The notes beneath the pieces were generated by a model. It did not search any database and was not told where the DNA came from. It worked only from the letters and a program-made list of their open reading frames with translations. This document shows, piece by piece, positions 27,478 to 39,290 of a stretch of DNA of 64,000 nucleotides (positions are counted from its first letter, which is position 1; every line of letters starts with the position of its first letter). A program made the position numbers and the translations under genes. The DNA is from Macrobrachium rosenbergii (lineage: Eukaryota > Arthropoda > Malacostraca > Decapoda > Palaemonidae): contig NC_089782.1 of the NCBI RefSeq assembly GCF_040412425.1, positions 45,281,322 through 45,345,321 of the forward strand, in the 5' to 3' direction.

Positions 27478-27527
27478 AAAATCAATTATGAACTGAAAAC
27501 GACAGAGACATCATAAGGTTGTTGCTG

Positions 27528-27600
27528 CTACTACTACTACTACTACTATTAGTAGTAGTATATTGATCATGATCATAAAATTATAATGATCATGATAAAA
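27528..27600. repeat. Two adjacent small hairpins
   Basis: A (TAC)n/(TAG)n fold-back lies at 27528-27560, followed by 'atcatgatcat' (27566-27576) pairing with 'atgatcatgat' (27586-27596) around a 9-nt AT loop. Confidence 0.7.
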
Positions 27601-27687
27601 ATATCAATAGCGCAAACCGAGTCTTTTTAATTATTAATGCTTATAACATAATGACCATAGTCTCAACGAAAATACCGCCGATGACGA

Positions 27688-27689
<2 letters not shown>

Positions 27690-27740
<51 letters not shown>
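27690..27740. repeat. (ATT)n microsatellite
   Basis: About 17 ATT units. Confidence 0.95.
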
Positions 27741-27743
<3 letters not shown>

Positions 27744-27763
27744 TGTTATTATGAGAACAAAAT

Positions 27764-27832
27764 TTCATTTAAGTGCAGTCATTGGCAATACTTTTTATGG
27801 GTACAACCTTCTATGCAATAATAATAATAATC

Positions 27833-27908
<76 letters not shown>

Positions 27909-28376
27909 TACATTCTTTCAGAACGCTTATTTCTTTAACTCAAGATAAAAGAATTTCTTTTAAAAATATGGAAGTTGATTATTAAAGAGATCGATGAAGT
28001 ACATAATTAACAAACGGAAGCATAAATGAATTCAGAAACATTTTAAGAAACAAGATTAAAATAAGAAAGTATTAGATTTAGATCAATATTCTATAGTGTT
28101 TTTAGAGCAAAGGGCTGATTTCATTCTCTCTTTGAAAAGAAGGATCTGGGCTCCTCCACAAAATATGTTTTTCTAACAGCTATTTTAAGTATTAAATGTA
28201 TCATTTTATATTTTATGAATGAAAGTGCGTGAAAGTGAACATAATAACTGTAGGTTATTCAATATCTTTAGCTGTCAATGACCTTTGCTGTTGTGACGAA
28301 AGATAATTTAATTTCAGACTATAAACCGAGTTCTAACAAAAATTTCATCTTTCCCAAAGTCAAGAGTGAGGAGAAA

Positions 28377-28377
<1 letters not shown>
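27764..28377 (+). repeat. Family G interspersed repeat, copy 1
   Basis: Contains 'tttttatggg.acaa.cttct' at about 27790, (AAT)n at 27819-27906, 'acattctttca' at 27909, 'gatcgatgaagtac' at about 27991, and 'caatgacctttgctgttgtg' at about 28277. The same order of landmarks recurs in copy 2 (28439-29400). No frame is conserved between the copies. Confidence 0.75.

Positions 28378-28438
<61 letters not shown>
28378..28438. repeat. (ATT)n microsatellite between family G copies
   Basis: About 20 ATT units at the junction of copies 1 and 2. Confidence 0.95.
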
Positions 28439-28439
<1 letters not shown>

Positions 28440-28498
28440 AATTTTTTTATTTCAATACAGTCAACGACCATATTTTTTATGGGAACAAACTTCTGTAT

Positions 28499-28559
<61 letters not shown>

Positions 28560-28820
28560 GTAGCAAATAGATTCACAATTTCGTGAAAAACAATCTGAGT
28601 AATAAAAATGAAATTGGTATTACATAACACCCGAACCAGCACTTCCGTGATGGGTTGTTATCTTCTCGCCCCGCCCCCAACTTTTAAAAACTATTTCATA
28701 AGAAAACTACCCTCACTTTGCATTTTAACATTAGCACTGATGAGGATCACCGTTCAGGTGTTCGAAAGTCTTTGGTCCTTTTTACATAGTAATATATTTA
28801 CTATATAATTGTGGATTATT

Positions 28821-28885
<65 letters not shown>

Positions 28886-29400
28886 ATTCTTTCATAGAGC
28901 TTATTTCTTTAACTTAAGACACAAGGATTTCTTTAAAAAATGTGAAAGTTGAATATCAAAGAGCTCGATGAAGTACGTAATTAATAAACGGAGGGGTGAA
29001 TGAATTTAGAAGCATTAAAAGAGACAAAATTGAAATAAAAAATGATTAGAGTTAGATCAACATTCTCCAGTTTCATTCGAGCAAAAGGCCAATTTCATTC
29101 TCTGTGTAAAAAGAGTGATCCGACCTCATTCACAAAATATGATATTTGTATAACGGCTGTAATAATAAGTATTATTAAATGTATTACTTCATATTATGTA
29201 AATGAAAGTGTAAAAGTGGCCATAAGAATTGTAGGTTATTTCATAACTTTGTTTCAGTTGTCGTTGACCTTTGTTGTTGTGACACCAGCTAATTTATTTT
29301 CAAAATGTAAACAGAGCTCTAACAGCAAAATTGATTTGAAGTTCACCTTTCCCAACATAAGACGAAAATGTATGGTCAACCGTGAGGAAAGATTTTTTTA
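28439..29400 (+). repeat. Family G interspersed repeat, copy 2, with an extra segment
   Basis: Its landmarks match copy 1: 'tttttatgggaacaaacttc' at about 28475, (AAT)n at 28498-28558, 'acattctttca' at 28885, 'gctcgatgaagtacgtaatt' at about 28962, and 'ttgacctttgttgttgtgac' at about 29263. About 260 bp (28559-28822) ending in a second (AAT)n has no counterpart in copy 1. A 119-codon frame (29042-29401) lies here, but copy 1 has stops at the matching positions, so it is not convincing as a gene. Confidence 0.7.
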
Positions 29401-30121
29401 AATATAATATTTTCGCGATAATTTCGAACACTAAAAAGTCTTCATAATTCTACAGAACATATGAGAAATACTTAGCGTGACAACTGAAAGCTTGACTGAA
29501 ACTGAAATGTAATATTCAAGGAAACATTGTGAAAAGAAAACGATACACCTCTTTCTTTGTGGAAAGAAGAAAAAATATAAAAAAATAAAAATAAACAGAA
29601 AATTCTGTTAATATGTGTAAAAATGAAGCAAATGCTACTATAAACAAATTGATTACCTAAGTAAAGTTCGGATAAAAATAATCATAGTGTGTGATAATGA
29701 TAACATGATTACTTTTTCAGGGCAAAGTATAACGGCGATCTTTCTTCATGAAGGGTGAAAAGTTCCTAAACGCAGTGGTACCTCTAATCATAAAAAAAGA
29801 TTGAAAAAATACACACATCTCATGAACAACGCAGAAAATACTTCAAAATACTCTGTCCTGCTACTACTCAGAGCCATTTTTCTGTCATCAGTGAATTGTC
29901 TCAAAAAGGTTCTTTGGTGAATGTATCTGACAAATTATTTCAAATTTCTTTCAAATGTTCTTGAGTTATCCTGCTAACAAACTCGCGCGCGCACAAACAC
30001 ATATGCGCACAGACACGGGTGAAAACTACTCAATTTAACGTAGATGGCGGAAGTAATAAAAAACTCCTAGAGATGAGCACAATGTAAATTGTAAACACAA
30101 CGCGAGACTACACCAAGGGAG
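29401..30121. other. No feature seen
   Basis: AT-rich sequence between a family G copy and an ATT tract; nothing recognisable. Confidence 0.5.

Positions 30122-30172
<51 letters not shown>
30122..30172. repeat. (ATT)n microsatellite
   Basis: About 17 ATT units. Confidence 0.95.
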
Positions 30173-30174
<2 letters not shown>

Positions 30175-30683
30175 TAAGGGAAAAATGCATGAGTCAAAAT
30201 AAACTTAAAATGAAGGAACAAAGTCTCCGAAAAATAAATTTAAGAGTTAAGGCCATGACCTTCAGAACTGCTGGCGAGAAAGAATGAAAATCGACCAGCT
30301 ACGGGAGAAATTTGATAATAATTACCTGAGGAATAAATAACTTCAACGACATTCGTGGTATGCCATACGGATATGCCATAGGATTTCATAGGAGAACGGC
30401 ATTGAAAAAGACAAACATAATTGTGCCTACACGCAAACCATAAAGCAACTGAAATTGCAAAACCATAAACAAATGGAAAACGGAAGCCGTGCAGATTGTG
30501 TAACATAAGCGTTGCAATTTGAAAATCATAAAAAATTCAAAATCGTAGCGGTTCCACTTTTTATTAATTTCATTATTTATTTTTTTTTTGTGGAAGCTTG
30601 ATACGAGTTCATGGGCCTTCGGTCTGCTCATTTGAATGTATGCATACCACTCATACAATTGGAGTAAAACTGATCTGTTAGTT

Positions 30684-30945
30684 TGCAAATAAAATATCTG
30701 GTGTCACAACAGCGAAGGTCAATGACAATTAGAACAGCTATTAAATAAACTACAATTTTTATGATCACTTTCACACACTTTTATTCACAAATTATGTATA
30801 TAGTAATACGCTTAACACTTAAAACAACTGTTATAAAAAACATTATATTTTGTGAAGGAGTTTAGATCCCTCTCTAAACTTATAAATACCAATAGAGTTA
30901 AAATTCAGTTCCTCTTCGAGTATACGGGAGCACTGGAATAAAAAA
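30684..30945 (-). repeat. Family G interspersed repeat, fragment, minus strand
   Basis: The complement carries 'ttgaccttcgctgttgtgac', 'aaaattgtagtttattt' and 'cttcacaaaatata', matching the second half of copies 1 and 2. No AAT tract is included. The 30173-30683 stretch to its left shows nothing recognisable. Confidence 0.7.
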
Positions 30946-31258
30946 TTGACTGAAGTTCCAGGTTTATTTAAGTTATATGCAGTGCAAATGGACAAACTCT
31001 AGTTTTAAAAAATGAAACATAAAAGACTGCAAAACTAGCAACAATGGCAGTACTGAGTGTGCGTAAGGAATTCCAAACTGATCTTATAAATGACGCTTAA
31101 AAAGGTGAATGCTGGAAAATTTGAATTCAAGAAGATAATGCATACATTTATGATGAAACGGAGAATACCGTAGTTACAAAATTTAAATTAAGTCAAGGAA
31201 AAAACGTAAACTCCAATTAGAGAACAGAATCGAAATGACTGAAAATATTACAAGTATA

Positions 31259-31260
31259 GA

Positions 31261-31347
<87 letters not shown>

Positions 31348-31384
31348 AAGAAGAAGAAGAAGAAGAAGAAGAAGAAGAAGAAGG
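31259..31384. repeat. (AAT)n(AAG)n compound microsatellite
   Basis: About 20 AAT units switch directly to about 22 AAG units at 31318. The 30946-31258 stretch before it is plain AT-rich sequence. Confidence 0.95.
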
Positions 31385-31902
31385 CAAATGTCATTAAGAA
31401 AAAAAAAAAAAAAAAAAACAGAAAAACCAGGCATACAGAGGAAAGAACTTTTTCGCCCACATAAATGTTTCAAATTTAACATATACAAGGCACACCGTCA
31501 GCTAACATATTGCGCGACGTCTTAGTTTAATACTAGAAATAACAAAACATGCATTGAGTTCGGAAAATCAAAACCCAGTCAATATTTGGCTTTCATGATA
31601 GTCCTAAGAAAGTTGAGAATATTTGTGTGTGATAAACATCATGTTTAACCATGACACGCTGAACTGGAAAATGCAGATTAACCTACTGTACGTGATATAT
31701 TATAGACAAGATGTAACTGTGAAATGACAAGTTTTTTCCGCCATTTTAATAACTGCTAGAGAAAGCAAACAGTGACTGTAAACTTTTGCATTGCATCCTT
31801 CACGTTACTTCCACGAAGACGAAAAAGAGATCGGCAAAGTAACCCAAAGACTCTTGAGTCATTGACACTTCTCTAAAAACAGTAGGAAACTTAGTTTTTA
31901 TA
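31385..31902. other. No feature seen
   Basis: Starts with an A20-type run (31399-31418); nothing else recognisable. Confidence 0.5.
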
Positions 31903-32092
31903 GATCTTTCCTAGATAGTGACCCACACGGGTTTTAACCCAGTGTGTATCCACCTTAGCGGCGTGTTTAGTACGACCCCGTAAAAACATAAACAAAAGAC
32001 TGTAAATATCATACAGATAATGCCCTCCAAGAAATATTACTCCTAGATAACAACCCCGAAAACCTTTGGGGGGTCACTATCTCCGAAAGATC
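31903..32092. mobile_element. 190-bp MITE-like element with 22-bp TIRs
   Basis: The left end 31903-31924 ('gatctttc', two variable bases, 'agatagtgaccc') is the complement of the right end 32071-32092 at 20 of 22 positions. The interior is non-coding and includes 'ccttagcggcgtgtttagta'. I see no convincing target duplication, and no second copy lies in the window. Confidence 0.65.
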
Positions 32093-34621
32093 CATATGCT
32101 CGTCAGTGATAACATAAAACGAAGCGATGAAAATAGAGTATCGAAACTCAGACTCAGAGTCATACCAAAGTTTAATCGAACTGTTCCTTGGAATTCGGTA
32201 TCGCGGCAAAAATCGCAAAAACAGTTCTTTAGTTTTCATGCACCAACGATAATAAGCATCCAGATAAACTGGGCTAAGAAACAACCCTTTTTTAGGAAGT
32301 AAAAATAACAATAATAAACCATATGGCAGTACTACTGTTAGAAGTAGTCGTGGATTCATTTGGATTTCGTTAAACTTTGGTCTTTCTGTTATTATAACAA
32401 CAATGACAATCATAAAAAATGGGGTTCACTTTGATGAAAAAGTGTAAGATATCACTGAGCCTAAATGAAAAAACTTGACACTTTTCCAGGATTACATTTT
32501 GATCATCTCTAAATGAGTCGCATAAATGAGTTCTATAAAAAAAATTATTCCATTTTTGTTTTTTTCCCATATCACACAATTACACTCAAGTGCGCATGGC
32601 CAACAGCGAGCATCGTTTTTCCTAAGCCCTAGTTTCCATACTTATAATAAGCTTCAAAATATTCCAACATGTATCCAGCTTCATTCAAACAATCAATATT
32701 TGATCTTTGAAAGTTAATCTGCACAAAGAAATTTAATATATAAATTTACCGTGGCTCAATTTATCCTCACCGGAGTTTTCACAACCTTTCTATCGTCCAT
32801 TTCCTGTAAATCGAAGCATTGCAGCTGGCACATTTATTAACATGAATCCAGTAGTTAATTCGGCAAAAAAAAAAAAAAAAAAAACCGTGCATCCAGCAAA
32901 GTGCAGTCTCTCTTAAGTCTTGGAAAGCAAATAAAGGTAGGTGAATGTTGGTTTTACTTGCCGAAGGGTGCATAATCCCTCAACAAGATCTCCCTCGAAT
33001 TCTGATAAAGCAAATACTGTAGACGGCGATGAGTGTTGGTTCAAGGGAAACAGGCCCATTAGCTGTAACACTTCGAGGTAAGAAAAATCCTTTGATGAAA
33101 ATCAGCCGGGTTTCTCTACATTTTCGAAAACCTGCAGTCTGTCTTCCCCACCCATTTTTTCTCTTCGGGATGGCTAAGTCACCTTTAGAATATCGTTACA
33201 GGGCAATGCTACAAATCTTTATATCTTTTAATATACATTTCTCTGAGATTTGCAATGTTTCCAGACTACTGTAAAACATTTAGTATTTACTTGCACTGAC
33301 AATATTGAGGTTTTACTGTTTTAAGCCCTCCGTCGACACTTTTTTCTGGTGTTGCGTAAGCCTGCTCTACCGACCAGTCCTTCAAGCCAAGTGTTTTGGC
33401 TTCAGAAGAAAAATGTCTGTGTTTTCTACTAAAGGCTTTGATCACCCATGATTTATCGTGATGTAACTGTCCATTCTCTGCTAGAACTTTCATCTTATAC
33501 CGTCATTTTAACGGCACATTACTATTTCCTGGTGATCATTGAATATGACCCTTAATTTGGAAGCATTTAGCTCTACCTTCTAATGGTTTCATTAGAAGCA
33601 ATGAAGAATTTCAATATAATTTCTTCTTTCACCTATTTAAATTGCATGTTTTTTATTTTAACTCTTGGACTTGGTGTGCTGATCAAATCACTTCATTTTT
33701 GTAATCTCGTCTGTTTTCAGGTTTTATAATTAACTCTCTACAACCCTTTTAGTAGTCTGTTCAGGCATATAATTTTTTTATTATAAACCACCACATTTTC
33801 CTTCTGAAAAACTCGTGTCAGAAGGTAAAGCACTGGAAACGTGGTTCAAAACAATTCGAGACAGAATGAGGTTAATAAGTATTGATCATACGTTTGTTAA
33901 AAAAAAAAAAAAAAACAGAGCAATGAAGAATAATTATTTCAATGACAGCATCTAATTCCAATAGTCAGCTACCTGAGAGGTGCAACATGCGTAACACTGC
34001 CGTTTCAAAAGTGTTATAAAAGATTCAAATAATCCGTTAACTACAATGCAAGAGTAAACGCATTGAGCGGTCGCATAGCACCCGTTAAACCGTTATTTCC
34101 CCAATTTACAGAGTCATAATCAACCTGCAGAATTTCACTTGCAACTCCATCAACTCCAGGCACCGTTCTAAAACCTCAACGGCCAATTCCAAAAACTTCA
34201 GTCTACATGATTCTTCAACTCTTGAATCATTCAGATGTGAATCATGTATATTCCGTACTGCATTTCCTTCAAGTTTCACTCGTCACAACTGTATGTTGTT
34301 AACAAATCTCTACTTATATCTCAGAGTAAAGAAAGCCAGCCGTTCGTCTTTCGCAAACACAGCTATAATTTTGCCTTGTCATTTAACTAATTTGTCGAGA
34401 CGTTGAAACAAGAGTCAATCTCCGATGTTCCCAACTTTCCTTTGACCCTTTCCAGTCTCTCGACTTCGTACCTTCATCGGGAATCCCAGCGGCATACGGC
34501 CATAAAAATTAGTATTGATCGACAGTACGTCACCCCATAAAAAAAAATGAATATATCTCTGCGCTTATGCATATATGTATGTCGTATGAATACTGTGTAT
34601 GTACCTATCTATCCATCTCTA
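32093..34621. other. 2.5 kb without a recognisable feature
   Basis: Poly-A runs at 32863-32884 and 33899-33915. Frames of up to 81 codons match nothing. The minus-strand 134-codon frame at 32009-32413 overlaps the MITE-like element and is not credible. Confidence 0.5.
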
Positions 34622-34673
34622 TATATACACATGGAACACACATATACAGACATACATATATACCATATATATA

Positions 34674-34716
<43 letters not shown>
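34622..34716. repeat. (TA)n microsatellite, interrupted
   Basis: Mixed TACA/TA text to about 34676, then about 20 TA units. Confidence 0.9.
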
Positions 34717-34720
<4 letters not shown>

Positions 34721-34995
34721 CTGCGGGACCATTAGTGTCATCCTTCCTGTGACACCCACCAATAAAAATCTAAAAGAAGACTATCCAAAAAGAAAACTAA
34801 TTCTCCATTTACTCCTGTATCACCATGTCAATCGTGATCTTCAATCCGTTTTTATTCGCGTATTCTGACGTACTTGTGTGCGAGTGGCCGAGGCTTTGCA
34901 TCCGACTCCATTCTTGGCGTCTGAAATCTCCATAAACAAATTCAGCAGCCCAGTGACTCTTGCTTTCAATCGTCGAGTGAGATGTCACTGTGAAT

Positions 34996-35010
34996 ATGCC
35001 AGGTAAGAGT
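34996..35010 (+). promoter_or_regulatory. Possible start codon followed by splice donor
   Basis: 'atgccag|gtaagagt' reads as ATG-CCA-G followed by a strong donor consensus (GTAAGAGT at 35003). Such a 5' exon would hold only seven coding bases. No promoter or downstream exon was identified, so this is a weak suggestion. Confidence 0.12.
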
Positions 35011-35066
35011 CTCTCTATTTCGCTCTATCTGAGTGTGTGACATCTTCCTCCTCTGTTCACTTTCAC

Positions 35067-35118
35067 CTCCTCCTCCTCCTCCTCCTCCTCCTCCTCCTCC
35101 TCCTCCTCCTCCTCCTCT
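35067..35118. repeat. (TCC)n microsatellite
   Basis: About 17 CTC units in a pyrimidine-rich stretch. Confidence 0.95.
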
Positions 35119-35381
35119 TCCTCCTTTTCTCCTTCCGCCTCTCTCTCCCCTTTCCTCACGTTATCCCGGTGAATCAGCCTGTGTGCTAGGGATTATAGCG
35201 AGTGCGGGATAGGGATTAATCTATATGTAAAACAAAGCTTTTACTCCGTGTCTGGAAATGGAAGCAACACGGAAGGGACGTGGTGGGACCGGGGAGATTT
35301 TGGAGGGGGGCCAGAACGGGAAGGAGGGTGAGGAGGTTTACCTGCTGCAGGGAAATATTGGTTAGGTTTTAGGGGAAAAGG

Positions 35382-35389
<8 letters not shown>

Positions 35390-35446
<57 letters not shown>
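35390..35446. repeat. (GA)n microsatellite
   Basis: About 28 GA units in a G-rich neighbourhood (35265-35450). Confidence 0.95.
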
Positions 35447-35449
<3 letters not shown>

Positions 35450-38400
35450 GGCTTTAAAAAAAAAAAAACGATCTATTTTCCCCCCAACACACGGAGACCA
35501 GCTATAGCATCGCCAGGAAGGTATTTAGGTATTTTGGCAGGTCTAACTGAAAATAGAATGGAATTGTAAGGGTCGTGCAAAATGTATATGGACGTCGGTT
35601 GGGCCCCATTTTATACTTTGGGTTTCCAGAGGACACTAGTCGTTTTTTCGGGGGGATTTTGCGTGTGACTACATATATTGCTCTCGAAGTTGGGTTCTTC
35701 AGGCTAGAAAGGGAATCGCAAAAATACGAAGCTGTTGTTGAGAAACAAAATGACAACATACGGACAGAATATTCGTCATTCGTTACTGTTCGGGTTTTTG
35801 TGTCTTCTCTTTTTGTCTCCGTTTTCGCTTTTTTTCGTTTGCTAAAAACACATCGTTGCTTATCGGTCGTTTTATTTGTTTTTACTCTCTCCTATTTCTT
35901 CTCTACATGATTTCTGACTTTTCGAAACCAAATTTAACTTCGAGTACCTCAAATTTGGATGATGACGATCGAAAAGAACAATTTAATCATGATATTCTTC
36001 ATATACAGGAACAAGTCCATAATAATTTTAAGGATCGAAAAACATTACAATGTTTTCGGCGATGATCCAAAAAATTATATTAGATCACCGTAATGTAAAA
36101 AAAAATTAACAAAACATTCAAACAAGAATTAAGGAATATATTGAAAAATAAGTCAAAATCCTCTGAAATACTATGCAAGTTCCTGTTGTAATTAGGTTGA
36201 TTACAACAAAAACAATATTATTATTATTTTAGTAGATAAAACCTATTCACATGGAACAAGCACACAGGGGCCACTGACTTGAAATTCAAGTTTCCAAAGA
36301 ATACTGTTTTAACCTCCCTCCGCAGGCCCTACACTGCAGCAGTAACTGACCATGATACAGAGCCAGTGATTTTTCATCGCCCTGAGGGAGACGCGAACCC
36401 GCGGCATCTGAGTGGCATGCCAGTACAGTAATTATAATGATAACCTTACTAACGATCAGTGGAGAACATCAACATTGCTGTTTCTGTTACTGCATTAACT
36501 TACGCGTGAATAATGATAATAAAATGCAATTATTTATACTACAACTACAACACCATCATCATCATCATAAAAACGCATGCAAAAAGGATATGGATTCATA
36601 GCAGGCCAGGTTTGGATGTAACAGATATGGAATCCATAAAGGATAAGAAGCGGCGTCTTTCGGCGTATGTGAATATAGGTACAGATTATGGAAGGATACA
36701 AGAAGTCGAAGGTGGAACAGTGACGCCCAATAAGCCGATTATCTGAAGCACAGTTGCAAAACAGAAGGGGCAAGGTAGTGAGACAATGAGAAGATAAAAA
36801 TCGCGAATCAAAAATGTGAAGGAAGGGAAAACACATCTAAGAGGGGGAAAATGCCCAGTAGATAAAAGCTGTACATGGAGATATTGCAGACTGATAACAT
36901 GTTTCACAGAGCGAAAGTGTAAAAATTGAAAATCAGTGTAACCAGAAGTAAGGTTTGAGAATTTGAGAATCAATGAGAGCCAAGTAAGAAGGATAGGAAG
37001 GTTTTCTAAAAGCATTTGGGGTCAACAGTTCGTGCAACCACGGCTAAATGAAGTACGAGAAGAATTACAGATTCAGTGTAAACAGAAAGGCGGCGAATAC
37101 TCTGCAGCAGATGCTCAATATAAAAAGAATATTTAGAATGGCAAAAGACGCTGTGTAAAAGGGAACTGTTGATCCAGATCATCTGTGTTATGTGAAAGTT
37201 AGCTTTTGCACAAATTAACTGTATACTACACAAAGATGGTACACTATCATTATCATATCAACAAACGAAGAATGGATTCAACATTCTTGTGTGGTGACTG
37301 CGGAATCACTGTCAGAGGATGCTTTACATTATAATGTTACACAGGGTACATACAGTACACACCGCACAACTAGATGTAATCATGTACATAAATATCGCAC
37401 AATTTAATGAAACAAATACATTAATACATTAGTAATTCTGCGACAACCTGTTTGTGTTTGTGCATATATGTAAGCAAGTACCCAAAGAAACAAATGCATA
37501 AACATGCATTAATGAGCGTGTTGGAACGCATGTGTTTATGTGTATATACAGTACAGCCCATGTTGAGACTGTATGTCTCAGTGTTGCTAGTGCTTTATGT
37601 GAACGTATTAATGTATGCATATTTTCATTCTACTTGAAGGAAACAGAACCACTTCTAACAATCTATATTTTGTCTGCTTTATAAGAAAAGAGAAAGGCAT
37701 AAATATTATCCAAGGGCGGCTTCGCTTCACGTGAAGAAAGACATACTTATACTTCTTTCCTTACTGACCCGTATACACGAAAGAGGTTTATAGAAAACTA
37801 ATCTGTGAGTACTGCGGCCTCTGAGGAAAGCTAACATCATTCCCTCCTTTGATGAACATCTATGAATTATAATTAATATGCTCTAAGGATTCTTAGCTTC
37901 TCTATTAAACTGAATGAAAATAAAGCCATAAATGTACAGTAAAAGTCAAAGTTCCACCGCCGCTCAATCACGTACGTGAAACTAGCGCACTCTCTGCACT
38001 GCAAAAGCAATGACCAGTGAGTTTTGGCGGAATATCGAATTTGTCTGTAACAGTAGTTCCGGAGTTCGGGCTTTACGTCGATGCAAAGCTAGTGGACTTG
38101 GTGTCCAACACCGGGAATATTGTCGCTATCTCAAGAGTTCTCAAGGCCTTCTTCACCTCTCGACTAAATAAAGACCCGCTCGAAAGTGTATAACATTTTT
38201 CTTACAAAGATAAATTAACAGTTATGAGGTCACGGATGCAGTTATCAATGAACTTCGATGTTTTTGGTTGACAACCGCAACAAGTACTTCTAAGACGGCA
38301 AAAAGGATAGGGAAATTCAAAAGTATGAGGGGGGGAAAAAAGAACAGGACTTACAGGTTATGGATCCATATAACTTGCCACAGACTTCTTGGAAGCAGTG

Positions 38401-39247
38401 ACTTTTATCCTCATATGCACGGATTGTATAGATGATATACTATTTGACAAAAAAAAAAACCCTTCAGTGGAATCCCTGGGTTCGATCTACAAAAGATAAA
38501 AGACAAGTTTTGTGGCCTTCCTTGATACGACGGAGATAACTGTTCTAGATTAATTTAAAACGACCGAGTTTACGAAGAAAGCCGATGCAAGGCTAAGACT
38601 GTGTCTCAAGTCCACGCAGGTAGACGTATGAAGAGCGTAATCAGTGCTTATATCTGTCGAACACTCTGTTCTTCACTGAACACCGAACATACAGATGCGC
38701 ACATGTACTTGTGAATAATAACTATGCAAATAGTGATATTCAGAATGTGTCGAAGTTATTAAACGGTGAATGGACAGATCTATGCATTCATAGAACAGTG
38801 AAGAGAGAAACAATACGATAAAATTATACTAATAAAAACTTGTAGCATAGCATTTAAGACAGAACAGAAGGTACTTCGTGATCCTGGGAAACATATGATA
38901 ACTATGGTTCATCAAACCAGCAGACGTGACCTTCGATTATATAAACAATAAAATTTCACACCTTGTCAAGAGGAGCAATTTACACAGCAAGAAAGGCACT
39001 CTTGAGAGATGAAATATAGTTTACCAATACCTAAGTCTAATTGTAAACTGTAAGACACAAAATATAACCTATACTGGTGATGACACTACAAGGCTCATTA
39101 TAAAGAAGGATCTCCATGAATAAATAAAATTATTTTAACAATCATACGAGAGATACACTTGAATCAAGGCTTGCCAGAAAAATGGCTAAGGCCGAGATCA
39201 CTGATGATGTTCAATATAATAAGAAATTCAAGTTGTACATCTCAACG

Positions 39248-39248
<1 letters not shown>
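35447..39248. other. 3.8 kb with almost nothing recognisable
   Basis: The longest frames (111 codons at 35575-35910, 109 at 36686-37015 minus) lack known motifs. At 36335-36425 the minus strand has a B-box-like 'gggttcgcgtctcc' preceded by 'tggcatgccactcagatgcc', so this may be an isolated tRNA-derived SINE head. No second copy is present to confirm it. Confidence 0.4.
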
Positions 39249-39286
<38 letters not shown>

Positions 39287-39290
39287 CATA
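39249..39290. repeat. (CA)n(TA)n microsatellite
   Basis: About 12 CA units, then a short TA run. Confidence 0.9.

Noticed and set aside
29042..29401. 119-codon frame as a membrane-protein gene
   Set aside because: It lies in a repeat family, and the matching region of copy 1 has several stops, so the frame is not conserved.
32009..32413. 134-codon minus-strand frame
   Set aside because: It starts in unique sequence and runs into the MITE-like element; no motif supports it.
36513..37233. Possible further retrotransposon relic in purine-rich sequence
   Set aside because: Some phrases looked protein-like, but no RT, endonuclease or RNase H motif could be read in any frame.
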